NCBI RefSeq assembly: GCF_946887195.1
Contig: NZ_CAMPKE010000009.1
Span: forward strand, 62,001-126,000
Reading direction: 5' to 3'
Length of the DNA: 64,000 nt
From: an uncultured Halomonas sp.
GTDB taxonomy: Bacteria; Pseudomonadota; Gammaproteobacteria; Pseudomonadales; Halomonadaceae
Shown here piece after piece: positions 1-9,032 of this stretch (positions are counted from its first letter, which is position 1; each line of letters begins with the position of its first letter). Position numbers and translations under genes: made by a program. The notes below the pieces were generated by a model. It saw only the letters and a list, made by a program, of their open reading frames with translations. It made no database searches and was not told the DNA's origin.

Positions 1-157
1 CGAGCTTGCTCGCCAGGTAGTCGGCGACTTTCTGGAAGCGCTCGACCAGCCGCGACTGATCCTCGTCGGGAATCGCGGTAAAGCGGAAAGTCTCTGCGTT
101 GGCGGCCTGGGCGAACAACGACAAGGTAAGGGCGGTGATGGCGGCGAACCAGCGCAT
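1..157 (-). CDS. periplasmic substrate-binding protein, PhnD-like (N-terminal fragment)
   Basis: The window edge cuts this gene; only the first 52 codons are visible. It starts at the ATG whose complement is 155-157, with an AAGGAG box 7 bases upstream. The fragment opens with a Sec signal peptide (MRWFAAITALTLSLFAQAANA, cleaved before Glu). It continues with ETFRFTAIPDEDQ and a segment ending KVADYLASKL, which is the usual N-terminus of phosphate/phosphonate/selenate-type ABC binding proteins of the PhnD superfamily. Such proteins deliver an oxyanion to an inner-membrane ABC permease. The ligand cannot be judged from this fragment, and the permease and ATPase would lie outside the window. 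Confidence 0.7.
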   Translation of the reverse strand, partial: MRWFAAITALTLSLFAQAANAETFRFTAIPDEDQSRLVERFQKVADYLASKL

Positions 158-266
158 GGTGCAACTCCTTGCAGTGAATGAGGAGCGCTATTGTTGTGCT
201 TCGCCTACCGCCGGGCAAGTCGGATTCAATCAGGATGCTTACGCTCGTTACCTGTTAAGCATGCTC

Positions 267-1127
267 TCAGCCATCGCTGACGGGAAAACGCGTCGCCCGC
301 AGGCTCTCCTTGATCTTCTTCAGATGTACCAGGAAATCCTCGCCACGCCGCAAGGTCACGCCGGTGGCCAGCACGTCGATCAGCGCCAGATGAATCATGC
401 GTGAGGTCATCGGCATATAGACGTCGGTGTCCTCGGGGGTGGTCACTTCCAGGGTTTCGGTGCACTCCCGGGCCAGCGGCGAGCCCGGCGCGGTGATGCC
501 GAGCACCACGGCATCGTTTTCGCGGGCGACCCGGGCGATTTCGACCAGTTCGCGGGTGCGCCCGGTATAGGAGACGATCACGATCACATCGCCGGTGTGG
601 CTGGCGGCGGCGACCATGCGTTGCATGAGTACATCCTCGTAGGCCATTACCGGCAGGTTGAAGCGGAAGAACTTGTGCTGGGCGTCCTGGGCGACCGGGC
701 CCGAGGCGCCGAGCCCGAAGAAGCTGATCTGCTTGGCCTGAATCAGATAATCCACGGCGCGCTCGACGCGTTTGCTATCGAGCGCACGCCGGGCATCGTC
801 CAATGCGGCGATGGTGGCGCCGAAGATCTTGTCGCCGTAGCTCGCCGCATCGTCGTCGCTCTCGACGCTACGGCTGACATAAGGCGTGCCGCCGGCCAGG
901 CTCTGCGCTAGCTTGATCTTGAAGTCCGGGTAACCCTTGGCGTTGAAGTTACGGCAGAAGCGGTTGACGGTGGGCTCGCTGACCGAGGCGCGCTGGGCCA
1001 GGGTGGCGATGCTCAGGCCGGTCGCGGTGGCGGGATCCTGCAGGATGACATCGGCCACCTTGCGCTCCGAACGATTGAGTTCGTCCAGGCGCGCGCGAAT
1101 GCGGTCGAGCAGATCGTGGCTGGCCAT
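267..1127 (-). CDS. hexR: HexR, RpiR-family transcriptional regulator of sugar catabolism
   Basis: An RpiR-family regulator of about 286 residues, close to the usual HexR length. An N-terminal helix-turn-helix of about 75 residues contains [23 protein letters not shown]-terminal SIS sugar-phosphate-binding domain follows, with [14 protein letters not shown] and [16 protein letters not shown]. HexR proteins repress or activate central carbon genes and are released from DNA by 2-keto-3-deoxy-6-phosphogluconate. The gene is divergent from zwf-pgl-eda, the classic HexR target set, with a palindromic site between them. The frame is open to a GTG at 1148, but the ATG at 1127 follows a GGAG box and gives the normal N-terminus, so I use it. 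The name rests on family features plus context. Confidence 0.88.
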   Translation of the reverse strand: MASHDLLDRIRARLDELNRSERKVADVILQDPATATGLSIATLAQRASVSEPTVNRFCRNFNAKGYPDFKIKLAQSLAGGTPYVSRSVESDDDAASYGDKIFGATIAALDDARRALDSKRVERAVDYLIQAKQISFFGLGASGPVAQDAQHKFFRFNLPVMAYEDVLMQRMVAAASHTGDVIVIVSYTGRTRELVEIARVARENDAVVLGITAPGSPLARECTETLEVTTPEDTDVYMPMTSRMIHLALIDVLATGVTLRRGEDFLVHLKKIKESLRATRFPVSDG

Positions 1128-1162
1128 AGTAAAAGAGGTCTCCGTCACTGAGCTATTCTTTA

Positions 1163-1180
1163 TGTAGTGATTTAACTACA
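1163..1180. promoter_or_regulatory. HexR operator candidate
   Basis: TGTAGTGATTTAACTACA is an 18-base imperfect palindrome whose outer TGTAGT/ACTACA arms match exactly. It resembles the published gammaproteobacterial HexR box (TGTARTWWWATTACA type). It lies 35 bases before the hexR start and about 150 bases before zwf, so it could serve autoregulation and zwf control. A weaker AT-centred inverted repeat (GGTAAAATTACC, 1250-1261) lies nearer zwf. Confidence 0.6.
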
Positions 1181-1333
1181 TGGATAGCCGCATCCTAGCC
1201 GTGCTGGTCGTAGGCGCCAAGATGCGAGACGAATGAGCATCGAATTGGTGGTAAAATTACCCCAATCGATTGCGGTTCCCTACGGTAATGGCGTATTTTA
1301 TTGGTAAGTTAACCAGCTTTAAGGGGTCAAGGC

Positions 1334-2815
1334 ATGATCCACGACACCACGCCCGAAGTCGATCTGGCGCTCTTCGGCGCCTTGGGCGATTTGGCCATGC
1401 GCAAGCTCTACCCCGCGCTTTATCATCTCGACCGCGATGGCCTGCTCGCCGAAAGCACGCGTGTGCTGGGGCTGGCGCGCCAGGATATCGATGGCGACAC
1501 CTTTCGCAAGCAAGTGCGGGAAACACTGAAGAAACGCGTCAAGGCCTCGGCGCTGGATAACGATTGCCTGCAGCGGTTCATCGATCGTCTCGATTACCTG
1601 AAACTCGATTTTTCCACCGTCGAAGGGTACGAGGCCATTCGCGACTGGCGCCGAAGCGCGCCAAACGAGCGACCGATGACCGTCTACCTGGCGGTGCCCG
1701 CCAGCATCTATGGCGCTATCTGCCATAACCTCGATGCCAGCGGCAGCCTCGACGACGAAACCCGCGTGGTGGTGGAAAAGCCGATCGGCTACGACCTCGA
1801 GTCGTCGAAAGAGATCAACGATGCCATCGGCTCGGTATTTCCCGAGTCGCGGATCTATCGCATCGATCATTACTTGGGCAAGGAAACCGTTCAGAACCTG
1901 ATCGCGCTGCGTTTCGCCAATCCGCTGTTCGGCAATCAGTGGAACCAGAATCAGATTTCCCATGTGGAGATCACCGTGGCCGAGCAGGTCGGCATCGAAG
2001 GCCGTTGGGGCTACTTCGACAAGGCCGGCCAGTTGCGCGACATGGTCCAGAATCACTTGCTGCAATTGCTGTGTCTGATCGCCATGGACCCGCCATCCAA
2101 TCTCGATGCCGACGCCATTCGCGACGAGAAGGTCAAGGTGCTCAAGGCTCTCAAGCCGTTCAGTCAGGAAACCATCGGGCGTGACGTGGTGCGCGGGCAA
2201 TACATCGCCGGCTCGATCAACGGCGCCAGCGTGCCGGGTTACCTGGACGAAGAGGGTGCCAACACGGAAAGCCGTACCGAAACCTTCGTCGCCATGAAGA
2301 CCGAGGTGGCGAACTGGCGCTGGGCGGGCGTGCCGTTCTACCTGCGCACCGGCAAGCGCATGCCCGAGAAGCTGTCGCAGATCGTCATTCATTTCCGCCA
2401 GCAGCCGCACTATATCTTCGACCCGGACCAGCGCAACCTGGCCTCGAACAAGCTGATCATTCGCCTGCAACCCGAAGAGGGCATCGCGCTTCAAGTACTG
2501 ACCAAGGATGGCGGCCTGGACAAGGGCATGCGCCTGCGCCCGGGGCCGCTGCACCTGGACTTCAACAGCGCCTTCCCCAAGTCGCGCATACCCGATGCCT
2601 ACGAGCGTCTGCTGCTCGAGGTGATGAAGGGCCAGCAGTACCTGTTCGTGCGCCGCGACGAGGTCGAATACGCCTGGCGCTGGGTCGATCGGCTGATCGC
2701 CGGCTGGGCCGAGCGCGATATGCCGCCGCGCCGCTATCCGGCGGGTTCCTGGGGGCCGGTGGCGTCGATCGCCATGATCACCCAGGACGGGCGTTCCTGG
2801 TATGAGGACTATTGA
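1334..2815 (+). CDS. zwf: glucose-6-phosphate 1-dehydrogenase
   Basis: Oxidises glucose-6-phosphate to 6-phosphogluconolactone with NAD(P)+, feeding the Entner-Doudoroff and pentose phosphate routes in the cytoplasm. At 493 residues it is full length. The N-terminal dinucleotide-binding turn reads [17 protein letters not shown] (most homologues have GASGDL, so one Ser is Leu here). The active-site signature RIDHYLGKE is at residues 176-184, with the catalytic-dyad histidine inside it. It is the first gene of zwf-pgl-eda, with pgl starting 3 bases after the stop. The promoter region to hexR carries HexR-like palindromes, so induction by sugar-derived KDPG is expected. Confidence 0.97.
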   Translation: MIHDTTPEVDLALFGALGDLAMRKLYPALYHLDRDGLLAESTRVLGLARQDIDGDTFRKQVRETLKKRVKASALDNDCLQRFIDRLDYLKLDFSTVEGYEAIRDWRRSAPNERPMTVYLAVPASIYGAICHNLDASGSLDDETRVVVEKPIGYDLESSKEINDAIGSVFPESRIYRIDHYLGKETVQNLIALRFANPLFGNQWNQNQISHVEITVAEQVGIEGRWGYFDKAGQLRDMVQNHLLQLLCLIAMDPPSNLDADAIRDEKVKVLKALKPFSQETIGRDVVRGQYIAGSINGASVPGYLDEEGANTESRTETFVAMKTEVANWRWAGVPFYLRTGKRMPEKLSQIVIHFRQQPHYIFDPDQRNLASNKLIIRLQPEEGIALQVLTKDGGLDKGMRLRPGPLHLDFNSAFPKSRIPDAYERLLLEVMKGQQYLFVRRDEVEYAWRWVDRLIAGWAERDMPPRRYPAGSWGPVASIAMITQDGRSWYEDY

Positions 2816-2818
2816 GCG

Positions 2819-3508
2819 ATGAGCCAAGATATCAGCCGTGAATCGCCATCGCCGCGCGAGCAATTGGCGGCGCAATTGGCGGAGTCGGTCGCCGGTGCGT
2901 TGATCGCCGATCTGAAACGGCAACCGCGCGCGCTGCTGGTGGTGTCCGGTGGCTCGACGCCGGTGGCGTTCTTTCAGCGGCTTGCGGCGATGGAGTTACC
3001 TTGGGCGCGTGTCGACGTGACGCTGGCCGACGAACGCTGGGTCGCCGAAAGCGACAAGGACAGCAACGCCCGGCTGGTACGCGAGCATCTGCTACAGGGG
3101 CCCGCCGCCGCTGCCACCTTTCACTCATTGATCACCGAGGCCGCCACGCCCGAGCAGGGCGCGGCAACGGTCGGCGAGCGCATTTCGCGCCTACCCTGGC
3201 CGGCCAGCGTAGTGATTCTGGGCATGGGCGGCGATGGCCACACCGCCTCGCTGTTTCCCGATAGCGGCGAACTGGGCCTGGCGCTGATAACCGACGAAGC
3301 GACGGTCGCCGTGCGCGCAGCCAGCGTAACGCAGCCGCGCATCACCCTGAGCGCGAGTCGGCTTCATCAAGCGCGCCGCCATGTGCTGCATATCGCCGGC
3401 GACGACAAGCGTACCGTGCTGGCCCGAGCGATGGCCGGCGACGACGCCCGCGAGCTACCCATTCGTGCTTTTCTGGCCTGTCCGCTGGCCATTTACTGGG
3501 CGCCCTGA
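2819..3508 (+). CDS. pgl: 6-phosphogluconolactonase
   Basis: Hydrolyses 6-phosphogluconolactone to 6-phosphogluconate, the step after Zwf. The 229-residue protein belongs to the DevB/NagB-like family. LLVVSGGSTPVAFFQRLA near residue 40 is the phosphate-binding turn, VTLADERWV holds a conserved acidic-Arg pair, and VVILGMGGDGHTASLFP is the characteristic Pgl signature. It sits 3 bases downstream of zwf and 32 bases upstream of eda, so the three genes read as one operon. Length and motifs are normal for the family. Confidence 0.95.
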   Translation: MSQDISRESPSPREQLAAQLAESVAGALIADLKRQPRALLVVSGGSTPVAFFQRLAAMELPWARVDVTLADERWVAESDKDSNARLVREHLLQGPAAAATFHSLITEAATPEQGAATVGERISRLPWPASVVILGMGGDGHTASLFPDSGELGLALITDEATVAVRAASVTQPRITLSASRLHQARRHVLHIAGDDKRTVLARAMAGDDARELPIRAFLACPLAIYWAP

Positions 3509-3540
3509 GCGTCTCGACATATGTTTCTGGAGCCGATGAC

Positions 3541-4203
3541 ATGACCATCGACAAGCAACTGCCCTCTACCCGTACCACCGAACTCGATAGCATCTGTCTC
3601 AAGGCCGAGGTCATTCCGGTGTTGACCATCGAGCGACTCGAAGACGCCGTGCCGCTGGGCCGCGCGCTGGTCGAAGGTGGCCTGCCGGTGTTGGAGATCA
3701 CCCTGCGCACCGATTGCGCGCTGGAAGCCATTCGTCGCATGCGCGATGCGCTGCCCGGCGCCAGTATCGGCGCTGGCACCGTGCTGACCACGGCCCAGTA
3801 TCGCTTGGCCGAGCAGGCCGGCGTCGATTTCGTGGTCACGCCGGGAGCCACCGAATCGCTGTATCGCTACGGCGTGAGCAGCCCGGTGCCGATGCTGCCG
3901 GGGGTCGCGACCGTATCCGAGCTGATGACCGGCTGGCAGTACGGCTATCGCCGTTTCAAGTTCTTCCCCGCCGAATCCAGCGGCGGCGCCGCGGCGATCA
4001 AGGCCTTCGGCGCACCGATCCCCGAGGCGCGTTTCTGCCCCACCGGCGGTATCACGCCGGACAACGCCGAGGACTACCTCAAGCTGCCCAACGTGATGTG
4101 CGTCGGCGGCTCCTGGGTCACCCCCAAGAAGTTGATCGATGCCGAGGATTGGGATGGTATTCGTGCGTTGGCACGCGAGGCCGCCGAACGCTTTCACCAT
4201 TGA
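3541..4203 (+). CDS. eda: 2-keto-3-deoxy-6-phosphogluconate aldolase
   Basis: Class I aldolase that cleaves KDPG to pyruvate and glyceraldehyde-3-phosphate; many members also decarboxylate oxaloacetate or cleave 4-hydroxy-2-oxoglutarate. It has 220 residues and a TIM-barrel sequence. The Schiff-base lysine is Lys140 in RRFKFFPAE. The catalytic Glu lies in LEITLRT, and GAGTVLT and CPTGGITPDN complete the phosphate site. It is the last gene of zwf-pgl-eda, followed after about 50 bases by an intrinsic terminator. The edd dehydratase that normally makes its substrate is not in the window. Confidence 0.96.
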   Translation: MTIDKQLPSTRTTELDSICLKAEVIPVLTIERLEDAVPLGRALVEGGLPVLEITLRTDCALEAIRRMRDALPGASIGAGTVLTTAQYRLAEQAGVDFVVTPGATESLYRYGVSSPVPMLPGVATVSELMTGWQYGYRRFKFFPAESSGGAAAIKAFGAPIPEARFCPTGGITPDNAEDYLKLPNVMCVGGSWVTPKKLIDAEDWDGIRALAREAAERFHH

Positions 4204-4256
4204 GCGATCACCCGCGAGGGCAATTTCCGTCTCTCTCGACAGCTGAAGCTGTTGTT

Positions 4257-4283
4257 GACCCGCCGCCCGGTGGGTCTTTTTTT
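4257..4283 (+). terminator. intrinsic terminator of the zwf-pgl-eda operon
   Basis: GACCCGCC/GGTGGGTC form an 8-base-pair stem (one G-U pair) around a GCCC loop, followed directly by seven T residues. It begins 53 bases after the eda stop on the same strand. Confidence 0.9.
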
Positions 4284-4315
4284 GGTTCATCGCACTTACC
4301 TGAACGACTGCAAAG

Positions 4316-4348
4316 CGATAAGCCGACGGTATTTTTGTCGGCTTATCG
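4316..4348 (-). terminator. perfect 12-bp hairpin downstream of btuB
   Basis: CGATAAGCCGAC and GTCGGCTTATCG pair perfectly over 12 bases around a 9-base loop, 9 bases past the btuB stop. Read on the minus strand the T run after it is poor (CTTTGC), so it may be a weak terminator or an mRNA 3'-end stabiliser for btuB. It lies between convergent eda and btuB. Confidence 0.6.
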
Positions 4349-4357
4349 GTGCGTCGA

Positions 4358-6163
4358 TTAGAGTCTTAAGGTAATCCCACCCTCCACATAACGATCCTGG
4401 GTGTTGTAGCCGTCGACCAGTTGATACTGCTTGTCGAAAACGTTCTCGACCTTGGCCGAGAGTTCGATCATCGACGTGATCTGCCAGGCGGTGCGTAGGT
4501 CGAGCACGCCGTAGCCGGCGACATGGCTGTCGGCGAAGGTCTGCGCATCGATGTCACGACGGTTCGAAGCGCTGCGCAGAGTGGCGCCGAACGACCAGTC
4601 GGTCAGCACATAATCGGCATCGAATCGGCCGAAAAGGCGCGCACGGCGTTGAAGCCGCTCATTGGTTCTGGCGTTCTCCGGTTCCTGATACGTCACGGCC
4701 GCGTTCAAGATCAACTTGCCGACATCCCAACCGCCGCTCAACTCGATACCGCGGATACGTGCTTCATCGACATTGATGGGGGTAAAGTTGGGGCCGGTAA
4801 AGCTGATCAGGTCGTCGACCCGGGTTTCGAAAGCGGCCAATTCGAGACGCCAGTCCTGATCTCGAATTCGCCAGAAAAGCTCGCTGGTTCGAGACTCTTC
4901 CGCATCGAGATCCGGATTGGCGCCGAACGGGCCATAGAGTTCAAGCAGGCTAGGCGCCTTGTAAGCCGTGCCATAACTGGCACCGATTTCCTGACGCGAA
5001 CTGAGCGCAAAGGCATAAGCCAGGCTGCCAGTGGTGAAGCCGCCAAAGGTATCGTCATCATCGTGACGCAGGCCAGCCGATAGATGGTGGCGTTCGAAGC
5101 GGCCATGCCAATTGGCAAACAGACCCCAGTTGTCGCGGTCGTCTTGGCTATACGCTTGAGAGGAGTCCAGCGACTCATCGCGGTAATCGATACCTAGCGC
5201 CGCACCGCCATTGTCGGTACTCAACCGGTTGGTGATAGAGAGTTCGTTGCGCCGCGTCGATGTCTCATCGGAAAAAACACCGTCGATAATGCGTTCACGC
5301 GTTTCTCGTGTCTGGGCGATAGCGATTTCGGTGTCCCAATCGTTGCGCACATGCGTGGTCAAGGCGGCCGATGCGATCTGTTGAGTGCCTTGACCACGGC
5401 AGTCTTGGCTATACGGGAATCCGCAATCGTCGAAGTTATAATCGTTGGCCGAGCGCAGCAGCGAGATTCGCAGATCGGCTTTGTTGGCAAAGGCATGACG
5501 CAGGGCTATCTTGCCGGTGGACTGCTCGAAGCCGTCGTCGTCACCGCTATTGGCGCGCGCCGAAAACCCATCGGTGCGCTCATGATCGATTAATGCCGAT
5601 AGGCTTGTGCCATTCTCCACCGAGGAGAACCAGCCGCTTTGCTGCCGAGTGTTCCGACCACCGCCGCGCAGGGTCAACGTTGCGTGCTGGCCCAGTTCGC
5701 CGGCTTGGCGGGTGATGATGTTGATGACCCCACCGATAGCACCGGCGCCATAAGCGGCGGCTCTCGGCCCACGCACGATCTCGATGCGCTCGATGGCGGC
5801 CACCGGTAAGAACTCCCAATTGATCGTGCCATCGGTAGCCGAGGCAATACGCGCGCCATCGACCAGTACCAGAGCATGGTCGGAGTTGGTGCCGCGCATG
5901 AACAGGCTGGTTTGATTGCCGCGTGTACCGTTGCGCGCCAGTTCTATTCCAGCCCGACCCTGCAACAGTTCGACAACGGAGTCGGCTTGCAGGCGCTCGA
6001 TCTCCTCGCGATCGATAATCGTGGTGCTGGCGAGTACATCGGCCTGGGATTGGGGAAGACGATTGGCGGTGATCTGCAGGTCGGCCAGGCGTTGATCGGC
6101 GTGAGCCGGTGTGCTCGCCGCCAGCGCAATGGCCAGCCACAACGCTTTTTTCTTGTGCAACAT
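4358..6163 (-). CDS. btuB: TonB-dependent vitamin B12 receptor BtuB
   Basis: Outer-membrane beta-barrel that takes up cobalamin with TonB energy. The 601-residue protein has a signal peptide (MLHKKKALWLAIALAASTPAHA), a TonB-box-like LADLQITANR, and a plug domain with RGTNSDHALVLVDGARI and RGPRAAAYGAGAIGGVINIIT. The barrel ends in an aromatic-poor strand, GGITLRL. The plug sequence is BtuB-like rather than siderophore-receptor-like. The decisive evidence is the cobalamin riboswitch in its leader. The downstream metabolic operon needs adenosylcobalamin, so uptake and use of B12 are encoded side by side. No btuF/C/D genes are present in the window. Confidence 0.93.
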   Translation of the reverse strand: MLHKKKALWLAIALAASTPAHADQRLADLQITANRLPQSQADVLASTTIIDREEIERLQADSVVELLQGRAGIELARNGTRGNQTSLFMRGTNSDHALVLVDGARIASATDGTINWEFLPVAAIERIEIVRGPRAAAYGAGAIGGVINIITRQAGELGQHATLTLRGGGRNTRQQSGWFSSVENGTSLSALIDHERTDGFSARANSGDDDGFEQSTGKIALRHAFANKADLRISLLRSANDYNFDDCGFPYSQDCRGQGTQQIASAALTTHVRNDWDTEIAIAQTRETRERIIDGVFSDETSTRRNELSITNRLSTDNGGAALGIDYRDESLDSSQAYSQDDRDNWGLFANWHGRFERHHLSAGLRHDDDDTFGGFTTGSLAYAFALSSRQEIGASYGTAYKAPSLLELYGPFGANPDLDAEESRTSELFWRIRDQDWRLELAAFETRVDDLISFTGPNFTPINVDEARIRGIELSGGWDVGKLILNAAVTYQEPENARTNERLQRRARLFGRFDADYVLTDWSFGATLRSASNRRDIDAQTFADSHVAGYGVLDLRTAWQITSMIELSAKVENVFDKQYQLVDGYNTQDRYVEGGITLRL

Positions 6164-6319
6164 GTGGGGTGTTCCTCAAACGCGCAGTTACTTAACGCGA
6201 TGAGGAGGGACAGAAGGTGACGACATACGCATGCCGCGACAGGGCAGGCGCATTATCCTGAGGCCTCGATAAGCAAGCCCCGAACAGATATCGCCACTGG
6301 CGAAGCCCTCCGCATCAGC

Positions 6320-6537
6320 CAGTGCAGAGACATAGGCCGGTCTCCGGACTGACGCGCCAAGCACTGCTTCAAAGCGTTTTGAAACAGCACCTGCGGATTG
6401 CTCCGAGAGCCGATGACGCCTTCCCATCCCAGGCGGGATAGTGATTGACTCGAAAGCCGTGCCATCGGCGAGCGCGATTACCGTTGCGGGGGCAGTGTGG
6501 GATTTTCACCCACTTCCCGAGCACCTGTGTCTCGACG
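6320..6537 (-). promoter_or_regulatory. cobalamin riboswitch in the btuB leader
   Basis: Read on the minus strand, the element opens with ACAGGTGC and GGGAA, then GTGGGTGAAAATCCCACACTG and CCCCCGCAACGGTAA, the classic conserved core. It closes with the B12 box AGTCCGGAGACCGGCC (6334-6349). Order and spacing fit an adenosylcobalamin-class riboswitch of about 215 bases. It lies 157 bases before the btuB start. That stretch is the likely expression platform, which lacks an obvious T run, so translational control is favoured. Ligand binding should lower btuB expression. Confidence 0.95.
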
Positions 6538-6616
6538 AATAGATCCTACGTGCGTGAACCAGCCAGGTCAATCTGCTGCAACTCAGTGGCAGATTGATGC
6601 GTTCCGCCGCTGATTT

Positions 6617-7180
6617 TCAGCGATTATCGCCGGGCACCCATAGAACATCCTTCGTACCGTTATCGTTGACATGGCGAGCGGCGACGAACAAAAAATCCGA
6701 TAAACGATTCATATAGCGTAGAACGGCGGGATTGATTATTTGCTCGATCATTAGATGAGTGATCAAGCGTTCTGCGCGCCGAGTCACCGTCCGTGCGTGA
6801 TGCAAATGAGCGCCGGAAGCACTACCGCCGGGTAGAATGAACGAGCGTAAGGAGGGGAGATTGACATTCAGCCGATCGATCTCCCGCTCGAGCCGCTCCA
6901 CCTGTGTATCGACCACTCGTAGCGGCGGATATTTCGGTTCTTTCTCCTCCGGCGTGCATAAATCGGCACCGACATCGAAGAGATCGTTCTGAATTCGGGA
7001 CAACATCCGATCTAGCTCGCCTTCGGTATACAGGCGTGCCATCCCCACCACGGCATTGGCTTCGTCTACGGTGCCATAGGCTTCCACGCGCAGATCGTAT
7101 TTGGCGACACGACTACCATCACCCAAGCCAGTATCGCCCTTGTCTCCCGTGCGGGTATAGATATTGGTCAACTTTACCAT
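6617..7180 (-). CDS. PduO-type ATP:cob(I)alamin adenosyltransferase
   Basis: Transfers the adenosyl group of ATP to cob(I)alamin, giving the coenzyme needed by acyl-CoA mutases. The 187-residue protein has the PduO/MMAB signatures: the N-terminal ATP site TRTGDKGDTGL (residues 9-19), the RRAER segment (134-138) and NRLSDFLF (158-165). It is the last gene behind the mutase large subunit, 154 bases downstream on the same strand, and lies just before the btuB leader. This placement suggests a dedicated role in supplying and loading cofactor for the neighbouring mutase. It is distinct in sequence from CobA/CobO-type transferases. Confidence 0.93.
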   Translation of the reverse strand: MVKLTNIYTRTGDKGDTGLGDGSRVAKYDLRVEAYGTVDEANAVVGMARLYTEGELDRMLSRIQNDLFDVGADLCTPEEKEPKYPPLRVVDTQVERLEREIDRLNVNLPSLRSFILPGGSASGAHLHHARTVTRRAERLITHLMIEQIINPAVLRYMNRLSDFLFVAARHVNDNGTKDVLWVPGDNR

Positions 7181-7334
7181 TGGCTGTAATTCTCCGTCGG
7201 TGGCCCCGCTGACCAGACATTCTCGAGCGCGGGAAGGCCAAATGAAAAACGAGATTTGAGGCGCTCATAGCGCGTGTAAATTACCCCAGATTTTCAGCCT
7301 TATTGGGTTGTCTCTCACAGTGGGAACCACCCAA

Positions 7335-9032
7335 TTATATTACTGGGGTTTCGCGGTAGGTTCCCCATATTTCCTTGAGAGTCTCAACGATATCACCCAT
7401 GGAAGCTCCTTCCTTCACCAACTCTATGGTGATGGGCATGAGGTTCACCGATTCATCGGCGGCCTGCTCCTTGAGCTTGGCTAGCAGGCTTTGAACCTTG
7501 CCCTCGTCACGTTTGGCACGGACATTATCCAGGCGTTCGATCTGGCGGCGCTCGGTCTCCTGATCGTGGGGGTGGATTTCGATATCCACCTCTTCTTCGT
7601 TCTCGACGAATAGATTGACCCCGATTACGGGGCGCTCACCGCTGGCCTTGCGCAGCGCGAAATCGTAGGCAGAGTCGGAGATGCCGCGCTGGAACCAACC
7701 GTCATCGATACATTTTAAAGTGCCGCCTAGGCGTTCAACCTCATCGAGCATTTCCCAGACCTGTTTCTCGATCCCATCGGTCAGCGCTTCGACGTAGTAA
7801 GAGCCGCCCAATGGGTCGACCACCTGGGTGACGTTAGTTTCATAAGCGATGATCTGCTGGGTCCGCAGGGCGATGCGCATCGCCTCCTCCGTGGGAATGG
7901 CGAAGGCCTCGTCCATACCGTTGGTATGCAGTGACTGGGCGCCGCCGAGCACTGCCGAGAGGGCCTGCAAGGCGGTGCGGACCGGGTTGATCGTATATTG
8001 CGGCTTGGTCAGCGTGGCGGCGGCAGTCTGGGCATGGAAGCGCAGGCGGCTGGACTCCGGCTTCTTGGCACCGAAGCGCTCGCGCATGATCTTGGCATAG
8101 ACTCGACGCGCAGCTCGGAACTTGGCAATCTCCTCGAAGAAGTCTGCCTGGGAGACGAAGAAGAACGATAACCGGGGTGCGAAGTCGTCCACTGCCACGC
8201 CGGCTTCGATGGCTTGCTTTACATATTCCATCGTAGTGGCCATGGTATACGCCACTTCCTGTACCGCCGTGGAGCCGGCTTCAGAAATGTGGTAACCCGA
8301 GATATTGATTGGGTTGTAGCGCTTCATATGTTGGGCGCCGTACTGGATGCAGTCGCGCACCAGCCGCACCGATGGACGCACCGGATAGATCCACTCTTTC
8401 TGCGCAATATACTCTTTGAGGATGTCGTTCTGGATCGTGCCCGACAGGTCGTTCAGGTTATAGCCGCGCTTCTCGCCAAGGGCGATATACATGGCATATA
8501 GAATCCAGGCGGAGGGGTTGATCGTCATCGACACCGAGATCTTGGTAAGGTCGATCTCTTCGAATAGCTCCTCCATGTCGGCCAGGGTGTCGATGGCCAC
8601 GCCCTCGCGACCCACCTCGCCCTGGCTCATGGCGTGATCGGAGTCGTAGCCCATTAGAGTAGGCATGTCGAAATCGATCGATAGACCGGTCTGACCCTGA
8701 GCAATCAAGTACTTGAATCGTCCGTTGGTTTCCTTCGCCGTGCCGAAGCCGGCGATCTGTCGCATGGTCCAGTTGCGGCCCCGATACATCGTCGGGTAGG
8801 GGCCGCGGGTGAATGGATACTGCCCCGGCAAGCCAATATCCTCGTACGACGTATCCTTTATATCCACCGGCGTATAGGTACGCTTGACGGGGCTGCCCGA
8901 GGCGGTCCTGTACTCCGGTTTGCTCTCCGGGGCGCGCTTGACGAAGCCGGCAACCTCGTCCTCTTCCCACTTTCGCTCTTTCTCGGCGATATGCTCGATG
9001 GCCGTCGGGTCGAATTGCTTAGTCTGCGTCAT
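7335..9032 (-). CDS. hcmA: acyl-CoA mutase large subunit, 2-hydroxyisobutyryl-CoA mutase type (methylmalonyl-CoA mutase family)
   Basis: Adenosylcobalamin-dependent radical mutase subunit of 565 residues. It holds the substrate TIM barrel but no B12-binding domain; that is the separate gene at 11478. Aligned by eye to Propionibacterium methylmalonyl-CoA mutase, the carboxylate-binding Tyr89 (RQYAGFS) is Ile93 (RQIAGFG) and Arg207 is Gln211 (LKEYIAQ). An Asp120 stands in SIDFDMP where the mutase has Ala. Ile90/Asp117/Gln208 are the corresponding residues of HcmA of Aquincola tertiaricarbonis, which interconverts 2-hydroxyisobutyryl-CoA and 3-hydroxybutyryl-CoA. A general annotator would call it methylmalonyl-CoA mutase. 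It overlaps the GTPase gene by 14 bases; AGGAG precedes its ATG by 7 bases. Confidence 0.85.
   Translation of the reverse strand: MTQTKQFDPTAIEHIAEKERKWEEDEVAGFVKRAPESKPEYRTASGSPVKRTYTPVDIKDTSYEDIGLPGQYPFTRGPYPTMYRGRNWTMRQIAGFGTAKETNGRFKYLIAQGQTGLSIDFDMPTLMGYDSDHAMSQGEVGREGVAIDTLADMEELFEEIDLTKISVSMTINPSAWILYAMYIALGEKRGYNLNDLSGTIQNDILKEYIAQKEWIYPVRPSVRLVRDCIQYGAQHMKRYNPINISGYHISEAGSTAVQEVAYTMATTMEYVKQAIEAGVAVDDFAPRLSFFFVSQADFFEEIAKFRAARRVYAKIMRERFGAKKPESSRLRFHAQTAAATLTKPQYTINPVRTALQALSAVLGGAQSLHTNGMDEAFAIPTEEAMRIALRTQQIIAYETNVTQVVDPLGGSYYVEALTDGIEKQVWEMLDEVERLGGTLKCIDDGWFQRGISDSAYDFALRKASGERPVIGVNLFVENEEEVDIEIHPHDQETERRQIERLDNVRAKRDEGKVQSLLAKLKEQAADESVNLMPITIELVKEGASMGDIVETLKEIWGTYRETPVI

Noticed and set aside
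1319..2923. 534-codon open frame on the minus strand opposite zwf
   Set aside because: Antisense shadow of a strongly supported gene; high third-position GC keeps the opposite frame open. No motif or ribosome-binding site.
7295..7334. Short hairpin TTGGGT/ACCCAA after the mutase large-subunit stop
   Set aside because: Six-base stem with a 20-base loop and no T run; too weak to call a terminator, and the adenosyltransferase behind it may be in the same transcript.
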